The notes under the pieces: generated by a model
Told to the model about the DNA's origin: nothing
Database searches by the model: none
Seen by the model: only the letters and a program-made list of their open reading frames with translations
Position numbers and translations under genes: made by a program
Assembly: GCA_030601545.1 (NCBI GenBank)
Contig: JAUVTM010000076.1
Coordinates: forward strand, 1-8,400
DNA: 8,400 nucleotides
Direction: 5' to 3'
From: Syntrophobacterales bacterium
Lineage (GTDB): Bacteria; Desulfobacterota; Syntrophobacteria; BM002
Shown here: piece after piece, positions 1-5,557 of the stretch
Layout: each line of letters opens with the position of its first letter
How positions within the stretch are numbered: position 1 is the stretch's first letter

Positions 1-611
1 CATTGCAGCAAGAATTCGTCCACCAGCAAGTTGAGGCTGCACGAACCATTATCCGAGACTACAAATCTGTGGTAACCCTGAGTTATTCCTCCACAGTGGA
101 ATCAATCCTGCGCTACGGACTGCCTCCAGGCTGCCGGGTTGTCATCGCTGAATCCCGCCCTTTAATGGAGGGACGTCGTTTATTCAAGAACCTATCTGAT
201 GACGTTACTGAACTCCGCATGATAACCGACGCCCAAATGGGTCTTGCCATCCCTGATGCCGACCTGGTGCTGGTGGGAGCTGATGCTGTCTTACGTGACC
301 TATCGGTGGTCAACAAGACGGGAACCTATCTGGCGGCTCTGGTAGCACATGCCCATGGTCGCGACTTTCTCGTGGCTGCTGACACGTACAAAATCAACGT
401 CACCATGGATTCCCACAACTGTATCCTGGAGTCCAAATCAGGCAAGGAAGTCTGGTCCCGGCAAGAGAAACGTTGCGATAATGTATACTTCGATATTACT
501 CCCAGGCAGCTCATTACCGGTTTTGTGAGCGAGGCAGGAATTCTTGACGCGGCAGGCATGCGGGAACATGTCCAACGCTGGCAGCGACTGGCGAAGGATC
601 TTGCACTCTAA
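1..611 (+). CDS. eIF-2B alpha/beta/delta-like protein (5' end outside window)
   Basis: This is the C-terminal Rossmann-like part of a protein in the eIF-2B alpha/beta/delta superfamily, which also contains MtnA (methylthioribose-1-phosphate isomerase) and ribose-1,5-bisphosphate isomerase. About 200 residues are visible. In order they show VVTLSYSSTV, a VVIAESRPLMEGRRL segment (ligand-loop region in the family), DADLVLVGADAV, VVNKTGTYLAA, FLVAADTYKI and the closing pattern FDITPRQLITGFVSEAGIL. Family members are usually about 280-350 residues with an N-terminal helical domain, so the missing start is a window effect; the TTG at position 3 is not a convincing start. Where MtnA has a catalytic cysteine (T-x-C-N-x-G) and NGDxANKIGTY, this protein has TLSYSST and RDLSVVNKTGTY. 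It therefore looks like the eIF-2B-like branch rather than a demonstrated isomerase. Substrate and role in a bacterium are unknown. The stop is TAA at 609-611, nine bases from the convergent gene. Confidence 0.85.
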   Translation, partial: LQQEFVHQQVEAARTIIRDYKSVVTLSYSSTVESILRYGLPPGCRVVIAESRPLMEGRRLFKNLSDDVTELRMITDAQMGLAIPDADLVLVGADAVLRDLSVVNKTGTYLAALVAHAHGRDFLVAADTYKINVTMDSHNCILESKSGKEVWSRQEKRCDNVYFDITPRQLITGFVSEAGILDAAGMREHVQRWQRLAKDLAL

Positions 612-620
612 ATTAACGGA

Positions 621-1466
621 CTAGGAGCTCAAGGAAGGATCTGAGGGTCCTGAGGGCTCTGAGAGTTCTGAGGGTTCGGAGGGATAGAGGGATGGGACTG
701 GTTCCTCGGGCTGGAACCCGTGAACAGCCACATCTTCGGCAAGAAAAGTGGTGTCTAAGACCAGTTCCTCATCTCGGTCGTAGATCAAGATCCGAAAAGA
801 CTCGGAGTAGGAGAAAGGGAAGTAGAATCTGCCGGTCACCTCTTTGAAATAGTGGATATTGTACCCCACCGACTTTCTCAACTTGACCGGCATTCCATCA
901 GTTAATTTCATAGAGGGAAAGGAGACGAAACGCGGCTTGTGAGGTGGTCTAAGAGAAGCAATGATGGCCACATTCCCTGCTATAGGCTCACCAATCAAGT
1001 TAACCAACTTGAAAGCTAACCGGAAGCCTTCCCTTTCTTCTTCCAGGGAGCTGACTTTGGCCGCATCGATTCTAGCAATTGGTCGAGGATCGACTTCTGC
1101 CTTGCCGCCGATCTGAATCTCTGGCACCGGCGGCTCTGGCTTCTTTTCCTTTTCTTCCGATACGAGAGCGACCTCTACTGTCGGCTGGGCAGCAGGTTTC
1201 GCCACCCCTTTTGAGAAAGCTTCCCCACCCTGCCTTTCCGCCCGCTCTTCGAATTTATCCATAAGCTGTTCGAGCAGGGCGACTCTCCCTTCCAGTCGCT
1301 GGCGTTCCTCGCGTTCCTGAAAATAGGATTGTCCCAATAGAACACAACTCACCACCAAAACGACCAAAATGACCATCGGCACGTATATGAAGCGCCGATC
1401 CAGATTAAAGGTAAAGGTTTTACCCTTGCGCCTGGAAAAGATAGTGACTGAGTAATCGTTCCTCAT
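621..1466 (-). CDS. Membrane-anchored coiled-coil protein of unknown function
   Basis: I do not recognise a named family for this 281-residue protein. It has a basic cytoplasmic N-terminus (residues 1-25, rich in R/K), one strongly hydrophobic segment at about 27-46 (VPMVILVVLVVSCVLLGQ) and a charged heptad-like helix at about 48-80, then a proline/glutamate/lysine-rich linker at about 85-130. A compact, probably beta-rich region follows at about 145-245, ending in FRILIYDRDEELVLDTTF. The tail (about 257-281) is a low-complexity Ser-Glu-Pro repeat. The predicted topology is N-in with the bulk periplasmic. The N-terminal plan resembles that of the M23 peptidase two genes upstream. Start ATG at 1464-1466 has only a weak Shine-Dalgarno (AGAG). 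The gene lies 149 bp after the bactofilin on the same strand, so it is plausibly the last gene of that operon with its own leader control. A structural or partner role in envelope or shape maintenance is inferred from context only. Confidence 0.8.
   Translation of the reverse strand: MRNDYSVTIFSRRKGKTFTFNLDRRFIYVPMVILVVLVVSCVLLGQSYFQEREERQRLEGRVALLEQLMDKFEERAERQGGEAFSKGVAKPAAQPTVEVALVSEEKEKKPEPPVPEIQIGGKAEVDPRPIARIDAAKVSSLEEEREGFRLAFKLVNLIGEPIAGNVAIIASLRPPHKPRFVSFPSMKLTDGMPVKLRKSVGYNIHYFKEVTGRFYFPFSYSESFRILIYDRDEELVLDTTFLAEDVAVHGFQPEEPVPSLYPSEPSELSEPSGPSDPSLSS
639..683. repeat. Five 9-bp tandem repeats inside the gene's 3' end
   Basis: Read on the plus strand, five consecutive 9-bp units (atctgaggg, tcctgaggg, ctctgagag, ttctgaggg, ttcggaggg) occupy this stretch. 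On the minus strand they encode the Ser-Glu/Gly-Pro-type repeat near the C-terminus of the membrane coiled-coil protein. The period is a multiple of three, so gain or loss of units would keep the reading frame. Confidence 0.8.
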
Positions 1467-1519
1467 GTCTGATCTCTACTACGGTCTCGCGACACCAATT
1501 CGTGAAACATCCGGGCTAG

Positions 1520-1569
1520 CCCTTTCGAACAGCTAATTGTGGGTCGAAAGGGTGGCAAAAATCCTTTCG
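1520..1569 (-). promoter_or_regulatory. Three-part inverted repeat with alternative hairpins in operon gap
   Basis: Read on the minus strand in transcript order, three segments occur: CGAAAGG (1569-1563), CCCTTTCGA (1552-1544) and TCGAAAGGG (1528-1520). The middle segment can pair with the first (7 bp, 11-nt loop) or with the third (9 bp, 15-nt loop), but not both. The third overlaps a perfect 10-bp palindrome, GGGCTAGCCC (1513-1522). Neither hairpin is followed by a U-run, so this is not a canonical intrinsic terminator. It sits between the bactofilin stop and the next start, where it could act as a leader switch, an RNA-processing or stability element, or a set of protein-binding half-sites. 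The pairing is seen directly; the function is inferred. Confidence 0.4.
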
Positions 1570-1615
1570 CATTCCCGAATTATGAGGTCTCAAGCCGCTG
1601 GATTTAGAACGTGTC

Positions 1616-2071
1616 TCACGCCTGGGGTAGGCTTTCGAGGGGATCAGGTGAGGATTGGATGTTGGACTGCTCACTCTCGTCCACAGATAACCCACTTTCC
1701 AACTGTGGATATGCGGATTCCACTGCCTCCATCATCTTGAACGAACCGTCCACCATTCCGCCCTCGGCAACGGTTATTTTTGTTGCCTCAATGTCTCCGG
1801 TTACCCGCCCCGTGGCAGTGATTTCCAATCGACTCCGAGCGTTGATGTTGCCAATAATCTGACCGCCTACCACCACTGAGTCTGCATAAATATCAGCCTC
1901 GACCTTGCCCTGCCGGCCCACTACCACCTCACCTTTGGCTTCGATCCTGCCTCTTATGCTGCCTTCCACACAGACACTGCGCTCACTCTGGATTGACCCT
2001 TCGAAGACAGTATTGGCCCCAATGAGGGTATCCAAGGACAGGCTCTTTTCCTTCTTATTCTTGCTTTTCAT
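1616..2071 (-). CDS. Bactofilin (polymer-forming cytoskeletal protein)
   Basis: Bactofilins form nucleotide-independent beta-helical filaments, often at the inner membrane, that position cell-wall enzymes and help set cell shape. The 151-residue protein has a short charged N-terminal tail (KSKNKKEKS), then the characteristic right-handed beta-helix core at about residues 14-113. The core is built of short hydrophobic strands with regular glycines: LIGANTVFEGSI, VCVEGSIRGRIEA, VVVGRQGKVEADI, VVVGGQIIGNI, LEITATGRVTGDIEA, ITVAEGGMVDGSF. An acidic, disordered-looking tail of about 38 residues follows. Length and layout are typical of the family. Its start ATG overlaps the M23 gene's stop in an ATGA (2068-2071), implying translational coupling; AAGGGTGG lies 6 nt upstream of the ATG. 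Pairing with an M23 peptidase recalls the CcmA-Csd arrangement of Helicobacter, supporting a shape role. The family assignment is firm. Confidence 0.95.
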   Translation of the reverse strand: MKSKNKKEKSLSLDTLIGANTVFEGSIQSERSVCVEGSIRGRIEAKGEVVVGRQGKVEADIYADSVVVGGQIIGNINARSRLEITATGRVTGDIEATKITVAEGGMVDGSFKMMEAVESAYPQLESGLSVDESEQSNIQSSPDPLESLPQA

Positions 2072-3021
2072 TGTCCGCCACCCTTAACTCGCAAAGGGCG
2101 GACCAGGAGACGGTTAGCCTTCGCGTTTAGGATGTAATGCAGAGGATTCACACACCGATTCTTGACCTTGATCATGTAATGAAGGTGGTTGCCCGTCGAG
2201 AGGCCACTGTTGCCCATAAAAGCAACCATATCCCCTCGTTCAACCTTCTGTCCAGGACTTACATTGTAGCCCGACAGATGCCCATAGGTGGTAACGATGT
2301 TCTCGCCGTGGTCTATCTTGAGATACTTACCAAGATACTTATCATATCCTCTCTTTATTACCTTGCCATTGGCGGGTGCTATAATTGGTGTGCCCTTGCG
2401 ACTGCTGATATCCAATCCATTGTGGAACTCTTTCAGGCCAGTGAATGGACTGCGCCTCCAGCCGAATCCCGAGGAAAACCAGTATTTGGTCACGTCTATT
2501 GGAATAATACTCGGCGTGCTATCCCAGGTCTGCCGCTGGCTTCGCATCGTTCCCACCAGCTCCTGCAAGTCTGTCTCCAACTGCTGAGCCCTTTGGAGGA
2601 CGGAAACCTGTCTGGGTTTGGCAGGGAATGGCATGCTGCCGCTGGCCATGGCATCCGTGGGAGCGATGGTCGAGAGATCCGGTGAGGGCTCACCTCCCTG
2701 CCCGAGACCGGTTGTCTCTTCGTGACCCTTTTCCAGGCCGAGAAAGCTCCGGATGGTATTTTCATCCTTTTGGATGCGCTCCATGGTCTGGCGAAGTGCA
2801 CCCAACTCCCTCTCCTTCTGGAGCAGATAGGTATTTTTCTCCCGTACCTGCATATAGTCATGATAGAGATGATTGCCAAAGTATCCCCCTGCGGCCAACA
2901 GTGCCCAAGAGAGCAACAACATGCCCACAAATATGTACAGGGCTACAACTGGGAGAGAGAAGGTTCGGGATTTGGAACTCACCGACGGCATCCACATTAT
3001 GGTTATGCGTTTTCGCTTCAT
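2068..3021 (-). CDS. M23 family metallopeptidase (LytM-type), membrane-anchored
   Basis: This is a predicted zinc endopeptidase acting on peptidoglycan cross-links or peptides in the periplasm. The 317-residue protein has a basic N-terminus, one transmembrane segment at about 23-45, a coiled-coil stretch at about 55-95, a Gly/Pro/Ser-rich linker at about 100-135, a second short helix at about 138-165, and a LytM domain at about 180-300. The catalytic set is complete: H200-x3-D204 (HNGLD), H248 (YGHLS) and H279-x-H281 (NHLHY), so the enzyme looks active rather than a degenerate EnvC/NlpD-like activator. The start at ATG 3019-3021 is preceded by AGGTGA (3031-3026) four nt away. It is the first gene of the minus-strand cluster and overlaps the bactofilin by 4 bp, so the filament may localise this hydrolase. 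The exact bond cleaved cannot be read from the sequence. Confidence 0.93.
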   Translation of the reverse strand: MKRKRITIMWMPSVSSKSRTFSLPVVALYIFVGMLLLSWALLAAGGYFGNHLYHDYMQVREKNTYLLQKERELGALRQTMERIQKDENTIRSFLGLEKGHEETTGLGQGGEPSPDLSTIAPTDAMASGSMPFPAKPRQVSVLQRAQQLETDLQELVGTMRSQRQTWDSTPSIIPIDVTKYWFSSGFGWRRSPFTGLKEFHNGLDISSRKGTPIIAPANGKVIKRGYDKYLGKYLKIDHGENIVTTYGHLSGYNVSPGQKVERGDMVAFMGNSGLSTGNHLHYMIKVKNRCVNPLHYILNAKANRLLVRPLRVKGGGQ

Positions 3022-3108
3022 CCCGTCACCTGTCGTAAGATGTAGGAAGGGGTGTCAAGAAAACTGCTACTGATGGTAATTTCTTGGAAAATTTTTTGAA
3101 TCTAAAAT

Positions 3109-3124
3109 CCCGGTGAGTTCCGGG
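3109..3124 (-). promoter_or_regulatory. Short GC hairpin in the M23 leader, attenuator-like
   Basis: On the minus strand CCCGG, a 6-nt loop and CCGGG are followed directly by ATTTT. It lies about 88 nt before the M23 start and downstream of the leftward promoter candidate. The stem is only 5 bp, all G-C, and the T-run is short, so it could be a weak attenuator or simply a chance hairpin. Confidence 0.25.
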
Positions 3125-3238
3125 CAGCAAGGCAAAATAGAAGTGTTCGATCCCTCTAAAAGCTGTTGTCATTGGTTTCGTCTCAGAGTGGAGCCCAGAG
3201 TAGAGGAATTTCAGCATACTTTGAGTACATTGGGCCCA

Positions 3239-3267
3239 CTTTTAGTTTAAACCTTCAGTCCTGTCAA
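3239..3267 (-). promoter_or_regulatory. Sigma-70-like promoter candidate for the M23-bactofilin cluster
   Basis: On the minus strand a perfect -35 box TTGACA (3267-3262) is followed 17 bp later by TAAAAG (3244-3239), four of six matches to TATAAT. A run of nine A lies just upstream of the -35, like an UP element. Initiation would fall near 3232, giving a leader of about 210 nt before the M23 start. Confidence 0.5.
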
Positions 3268-3449
3268 GTTTTTTTTTAGCCATAGCGGTAAGTTAACCTG
3301 CTACGGTAAGGATGTCGATGTTCTCCAGCAATTGACTGGGCATCTCTCCTAGACGCTTGATTCTTAAGCAAATTTTACGCCAAAAATGGTATTTTCCCTC
3401 TTTTTCTGAAACCGTCGGAGTAAAAAGATTCAGTGAACTCCTATAATTA

Positions 3450-3476
3450 TTGACGTAACTCTCCTTTTGGTATACA
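3450..3476 (+). promoter_or_regulatory. Promoter candidate for the sigma-54 activator gene
   Basis: A TTGACG box (3450-3455) is followed by an extended -10 TGGTATACA (3468-3476) with a 15-bp spacer, or by TACAAA (3473-3478) with 17 bp. Either gives a short leader of about 30 nt ending in a strong ribosome binding site. A perfect TATAAT also lies at 3442-3447, but I see no matching -35 for it. Confidence 0.35.
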
Positions 3477-3498
3477 AATAAATACACAATTCGGTTTT

Positions 3499-3506
3499 AA
3501 AGGAGG
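3499..3506 (+). promoter_or_regulatory. Strong Shine-Dalgarno sequence deciding the regulator start
   Basis: AAAGGAGG is a near-perfect anti-SD complement 6 nt before the ATG at 3513. It fixes that start and suggests efficient translation. Confidence 0.85.
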
Positions 3507-3512
3507 ATTTCC

Positions 3513-5021
3513 ATGCAAGATCGGGCCGTCGACCCGCGTGTAAGTATACTCAAAGATATTTCACCCTTGCTTACTTCAGTGCTGGACACAGATAGTGTGT
3601 TGGAAATGATTATCGAATCAGTGACCAAGCTGATGGAAGCCAAGGCGAGTTCTCTTCTGCTGGTCAACAAGAGTAAGAATAAACTCTACTTTCAGATCGC
3701 AACCGGAGAAGCGAAAGAAGAAGTTAAGAAATTTGAGATTGACATGGGTCAGGGTATCGCCGGTCATGTGGCTTTAACCGGTAAACCCCTTCTTGTCCCC
3801 GACGTATCGAAAGATCCCCGGTGGGATAGTACCATCAGCGAAGCAACTGGTTTTAAAACTCGGTCCATTGCCTGCGTGCCCATTAAGAGCGGACGGGATG
3901 TTATTGGCGTCATCCAGATTATCGACCGCGAGGATGGGCAGCCCATCCACAAAGCCGACATCGAGATCTTGAGCCATTTTTCAGAACTCGCCTCTTTTGC
4001 CATTGAACGAGCCCGAAACTACAAGGACATAGTAAACGAAAACATATATCTGAAAAAGGAGCTGGAGTCCCGTTATGAAATTATTGGTGTCAGCAAGGCC
4101 ATAGAAACGGTGATCTCAGACGCGGTCAAGGTCGCCAACTCCAAAACCACTACCCTGATAACTGGAGAGAGCGGCACGGGCAAAGAACTTGTAGCGAGAC
4201 TCATCCATAAAATTGGACCTCGACGCAAGAGAAAACTTATGGTGGTCAATTGCGCCGCTTTTACCGACACTCTGCTGGAATCTGAACTGTTCGGGCATGA
4301 GAAAGGCTCGTTCACCGGGGCCATTTCGCGAAAGACCGGGGTCCTGGAAGTTGCCGACGGCGGCACCCTCTTCCTGGACGAAGTCGCCGAAATGAGCCCT
4401 TCCATGCAGGTAAAACTGCTGCGGGTCATCCAAGAAGGCACCTTCAATCGAGTTGGTTCACCCAGCCCCATGCAGGTAGACATAAGGGCCATTGCCGCCA
4501 CCAATAAGAATCTCTTTGAAGAAGTACATAATGGTAGGTTCCGAGAAGACCTCTACTACCGCCTCAACGTTGTGCATATTCACATCCCATCGCTCAGGGA
4601 ACGGAGGGACGACATCCTAGTCCTGGCCCAACACTTCCTAGACAAGTACAAGTATATCAGGGGGCCAGCCAATCTCAGTTTCAGCCCGAACACCATGGAA
4701 GTGCTGCAAAACTATCACTGGCCTGGCAATGTGCGCGAGTTGGAAAATGCCGTTGAGCGCGCCGTGGTGATGGGTACCGGCGGGCAGATAGATCCTGAAG
4801 ACCTTCCCTTCAGTGTGGTGCCGTCCGGAGACACCGCTCAAGAGCTTCTGGGTTGTAGCTTGAAGGAGGCGCTGGACTCTTTCAAGCGTGACTTCTTGCA
4901 GCGCAACCTGGATCACCAGGGTAGCAGCGTCAAGGAAACGGCAAAGGTGCTGGGCATCCAACGGACCTACCTTTCCCGGCTAATCTCCAAATATGGTCTG
5001 ACCACCAGGCGAAGTCGGTGA
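3513..5021 (+). CDS. Sigma-54-dependent activator, GAF-AAA+-Fis (NtrC/NifA type)
   Basis: This bacterial enhancer-binding protein of 502 residues would use ATP hydrolysis to remodel RNA polymerase-sigma-54 at -24/-12 promoters. An N-terminal GAF sensor spans about residues 15-170 and replaces the phosphoacceptor receiver of classical NtrC, so a small ligand or redox signal is more likely than a partner kinase. A linker helix follows, then the AAA+ domain at about 190-425: Walker A GESGTGKE (218-225), sigma-54-contacting loop GSFTGA (265-270, a variant of GAFTGA), Walker B GTLFLDE with D289/E290, and downstream FREDLYYRLNV and WPGNVRELEN. The C-terminal Fis-type helix-turn-helix is at about 455-498 (SVKETAKVLGIQRTYLSRLI). 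All catalytic motifs are present. Its stop abuts or overlaps the next gene's start, so the two are probably co-transcribed. Targets are not evident; no sigma-54 promoter was spotted in this window's gaps. Confidence 0.95.
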   Translation: MQDRAVDPRVSILKDISPLLTSVLDTDSVLEMIIESVTKLMEAKASSLLLVNKSKNKLYFQIATGEAKEEVKKFEIDMGQGIAGHVALTGKPLLVPDVSKDPRWDSTISEATGFKTRSIACVPIKSGRDVIGVIQIIDREDGQPIHKADIEILSHFSELASFAIERARNYKDIVNENIYLKKELESRYEIIGVSKAIETVISDAVKVANSKTTTLITGESGTGKELVARLIHKIGPRRKRKLMVVNCAAFTDTLLESELFGHEKGSFTGAISRKTGVLEVADGGTLFLDEVAEMSPSMQVKLLRVIQEGTFNRVGSPSPMQVDIRAIAATNKNLFEEVHNGRFREDLYYRLNVVHIHIPSLRERRDDILVLAQHFLDKYKYIRGPANLSFSPNTMEVLQNYHWPGNVRELENAVERAVVMGTGGQIDPEDLPFSVVPSGDTAQELLGCSLKEALDSFKRDFLQRNLDHQGSSVKETAKVLGIQRTYLSRLISKYGLTTRRSR

Positions 5022-5026
5022 TCCTC

Positions 5027-5491
5027 ATGGCAAACCAGATTCGGAAGGTGAGGGTTGATGAGATCCGTGAAATTAAAAAAATGCTGGATGGCTATGCCCA
5101 GCGCGGCGATATGCTGCCTCGTTCGCTGAGTGAACTGTATGACAACCTTCGGGATATTTTTGTCTATCTGGATGGCGATAAGCCGGAGATCATCGGCACT
5201 TGTAGCATGCACATCTGTTGGGAAGACCTCGCCGAGATCCGATCTCTGGCCGTCAGGGAGCCATATCGGAGTCAGGGTATTGGCAAGAAACTTGTGGAGG
5301 CTTGCATTTCCGAGGCCAGTGCTTTGGGATTGCACCGCATCTTCGTTCTCACTTACCAGGTAGAGTTTTTTCAAAAAATTGGCTTCCGGGAAGTGGACAA
5401 GGGGACGTTGCCCCACAAAATCTGGGCAGATTGCCTAAAGTGCATCAAATTTCCCGAGTGCGATGAGACTGCCATGATCATTGAGATCTAA
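5027..5491 (+). CDS. Short GNAT acetyltransferase, N-acetylglutamate synthase-like
   Basis: This stand-alone GNAT protein (154 residues from this start) resembles the short N-acetylglutamate synthases, such as mycobacterial Rv2747, that make N-acetylglutamate from acetyl-CoA and glutamate at the first step of arginine synthesis. Shared hallmarks recalled from that family are the W-x-D-L-x-EIR-x-x-AV segment (residues 65-76), the acetyl-CoA loop RSQGIG (81-86) and HRIFVLTYQVEFFQKIGF (103-120). There is no kinase-like N-terminal domain as in classical ArgA. The C-terminus carries C136-x2-C139-x5-C145 within CLKCIKFPEC, a possible metal or redox site. GGTGAT lies 5 nt before the ATG at 5027, favouring this start; the alternative is GTG at 5018, which overlaps the regulator's TGA. 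Close coupling to the regulator suggests co-expression. The GNAT fold is certain; the glutamate substrate is likely but unproven. Confidence 0.85.
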   Translation: MANQIRKVRVDEIREIKKMLDGYAQRGDMLPRSLSELYDNLRDIFVYLDGDKPEIIGTCSMHICWEDLAEIRSLAVREPYRSQGIGKKLVEACISEASALGLHRIFVLTYQVEFFQKIGFREVDKGTLPHKIWADCLKCIKFPECDETAMIIEI

Positions 5492-5543
5492 ACCCTAACG
5501 TAGCAAACCATCTGGTGGCAGGGTAAGCCCTCGGTCTTTTCAA

Positions 5544-5550
5544 GGCAGGA
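5544..5550 (+). promoter_or_regulatory. Ribosome binding site of secA
   Basis: GGCAGGA ends 7 nt before the ATG at 5558 and supports that start. The 66-bp gap from the acetyltransferase shows no good promoter and no strong terminator. Confidence 0.6.
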
Positions 5551-5557
5551 ATAACGT

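Larger units (their letters stand above)
3022..3512. other. Divergent intergenic control region, AT-rich
   Basis: This 491-bp region separates the leftward M23-bactofilin cluster from the rightward regulator-GNAT-secA cluster. It is visibly richer in A/T than its neighbours, with a run of nine T at 3269-3277 and an AAAATTTTTT tract near 3088. It contains a leftward promoter candidate, a rightward promoter candidate, a short GC hairpin and a 7-bp direct repeat (cggtaag at 3286-3292 and 3304-3310). I see no tRNA, recognisable riboswitch or convincing small gene. By eye I find no GG-N10-GC sigma-54 element on either strand. Confidence 0.7.

Noticed and set aside
2137..2685. 182-codon plus-strand frame antisense to the M23 peptidase
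   Set aside because: It is opposite a clear LytM domain with intact catalytic residues and has no recognisable domain. It is a shadow frame.
3053..3058. TTGACA on the minus strand close to the M23 start as a second promoter
   Set aside because: At 16-18 bp spacing there is no -10-like hexamer, and the expected site would fall on the ribosome binding site.
3026..3217. 63-codon minus-strand frame in the M23 leader
   Set aside because: It has no clear ribosome binding site or family resemblance, and it ends over the M23 Shine-Dalgarno. A leader peptide cannot be excluded, but nothing supports one.
3293..3487. 64-codon minus-strand frame in the divergent intergenic region
   Set aside because: It has no good ribosome binding site and no recognisable motif, and it covers the likely promoter of the sigma-54 activator.
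3022..3512. Sigma-54 (-24/-12) promoter that would allow autoregulation of the activator or control of the M23 cluster
   Set aside because: By-eye scanning of GG-N10-GC spacing on both strands gave no acceptable match. The 66-bp gap before secA also lacks one.
5520..5540. AGGG-taag-CCCT hairpin followed by TCTTTT before secA
   Set aside because: A 4-bp stem with an interrupted, displaced T-run is too weak to call a terminator.
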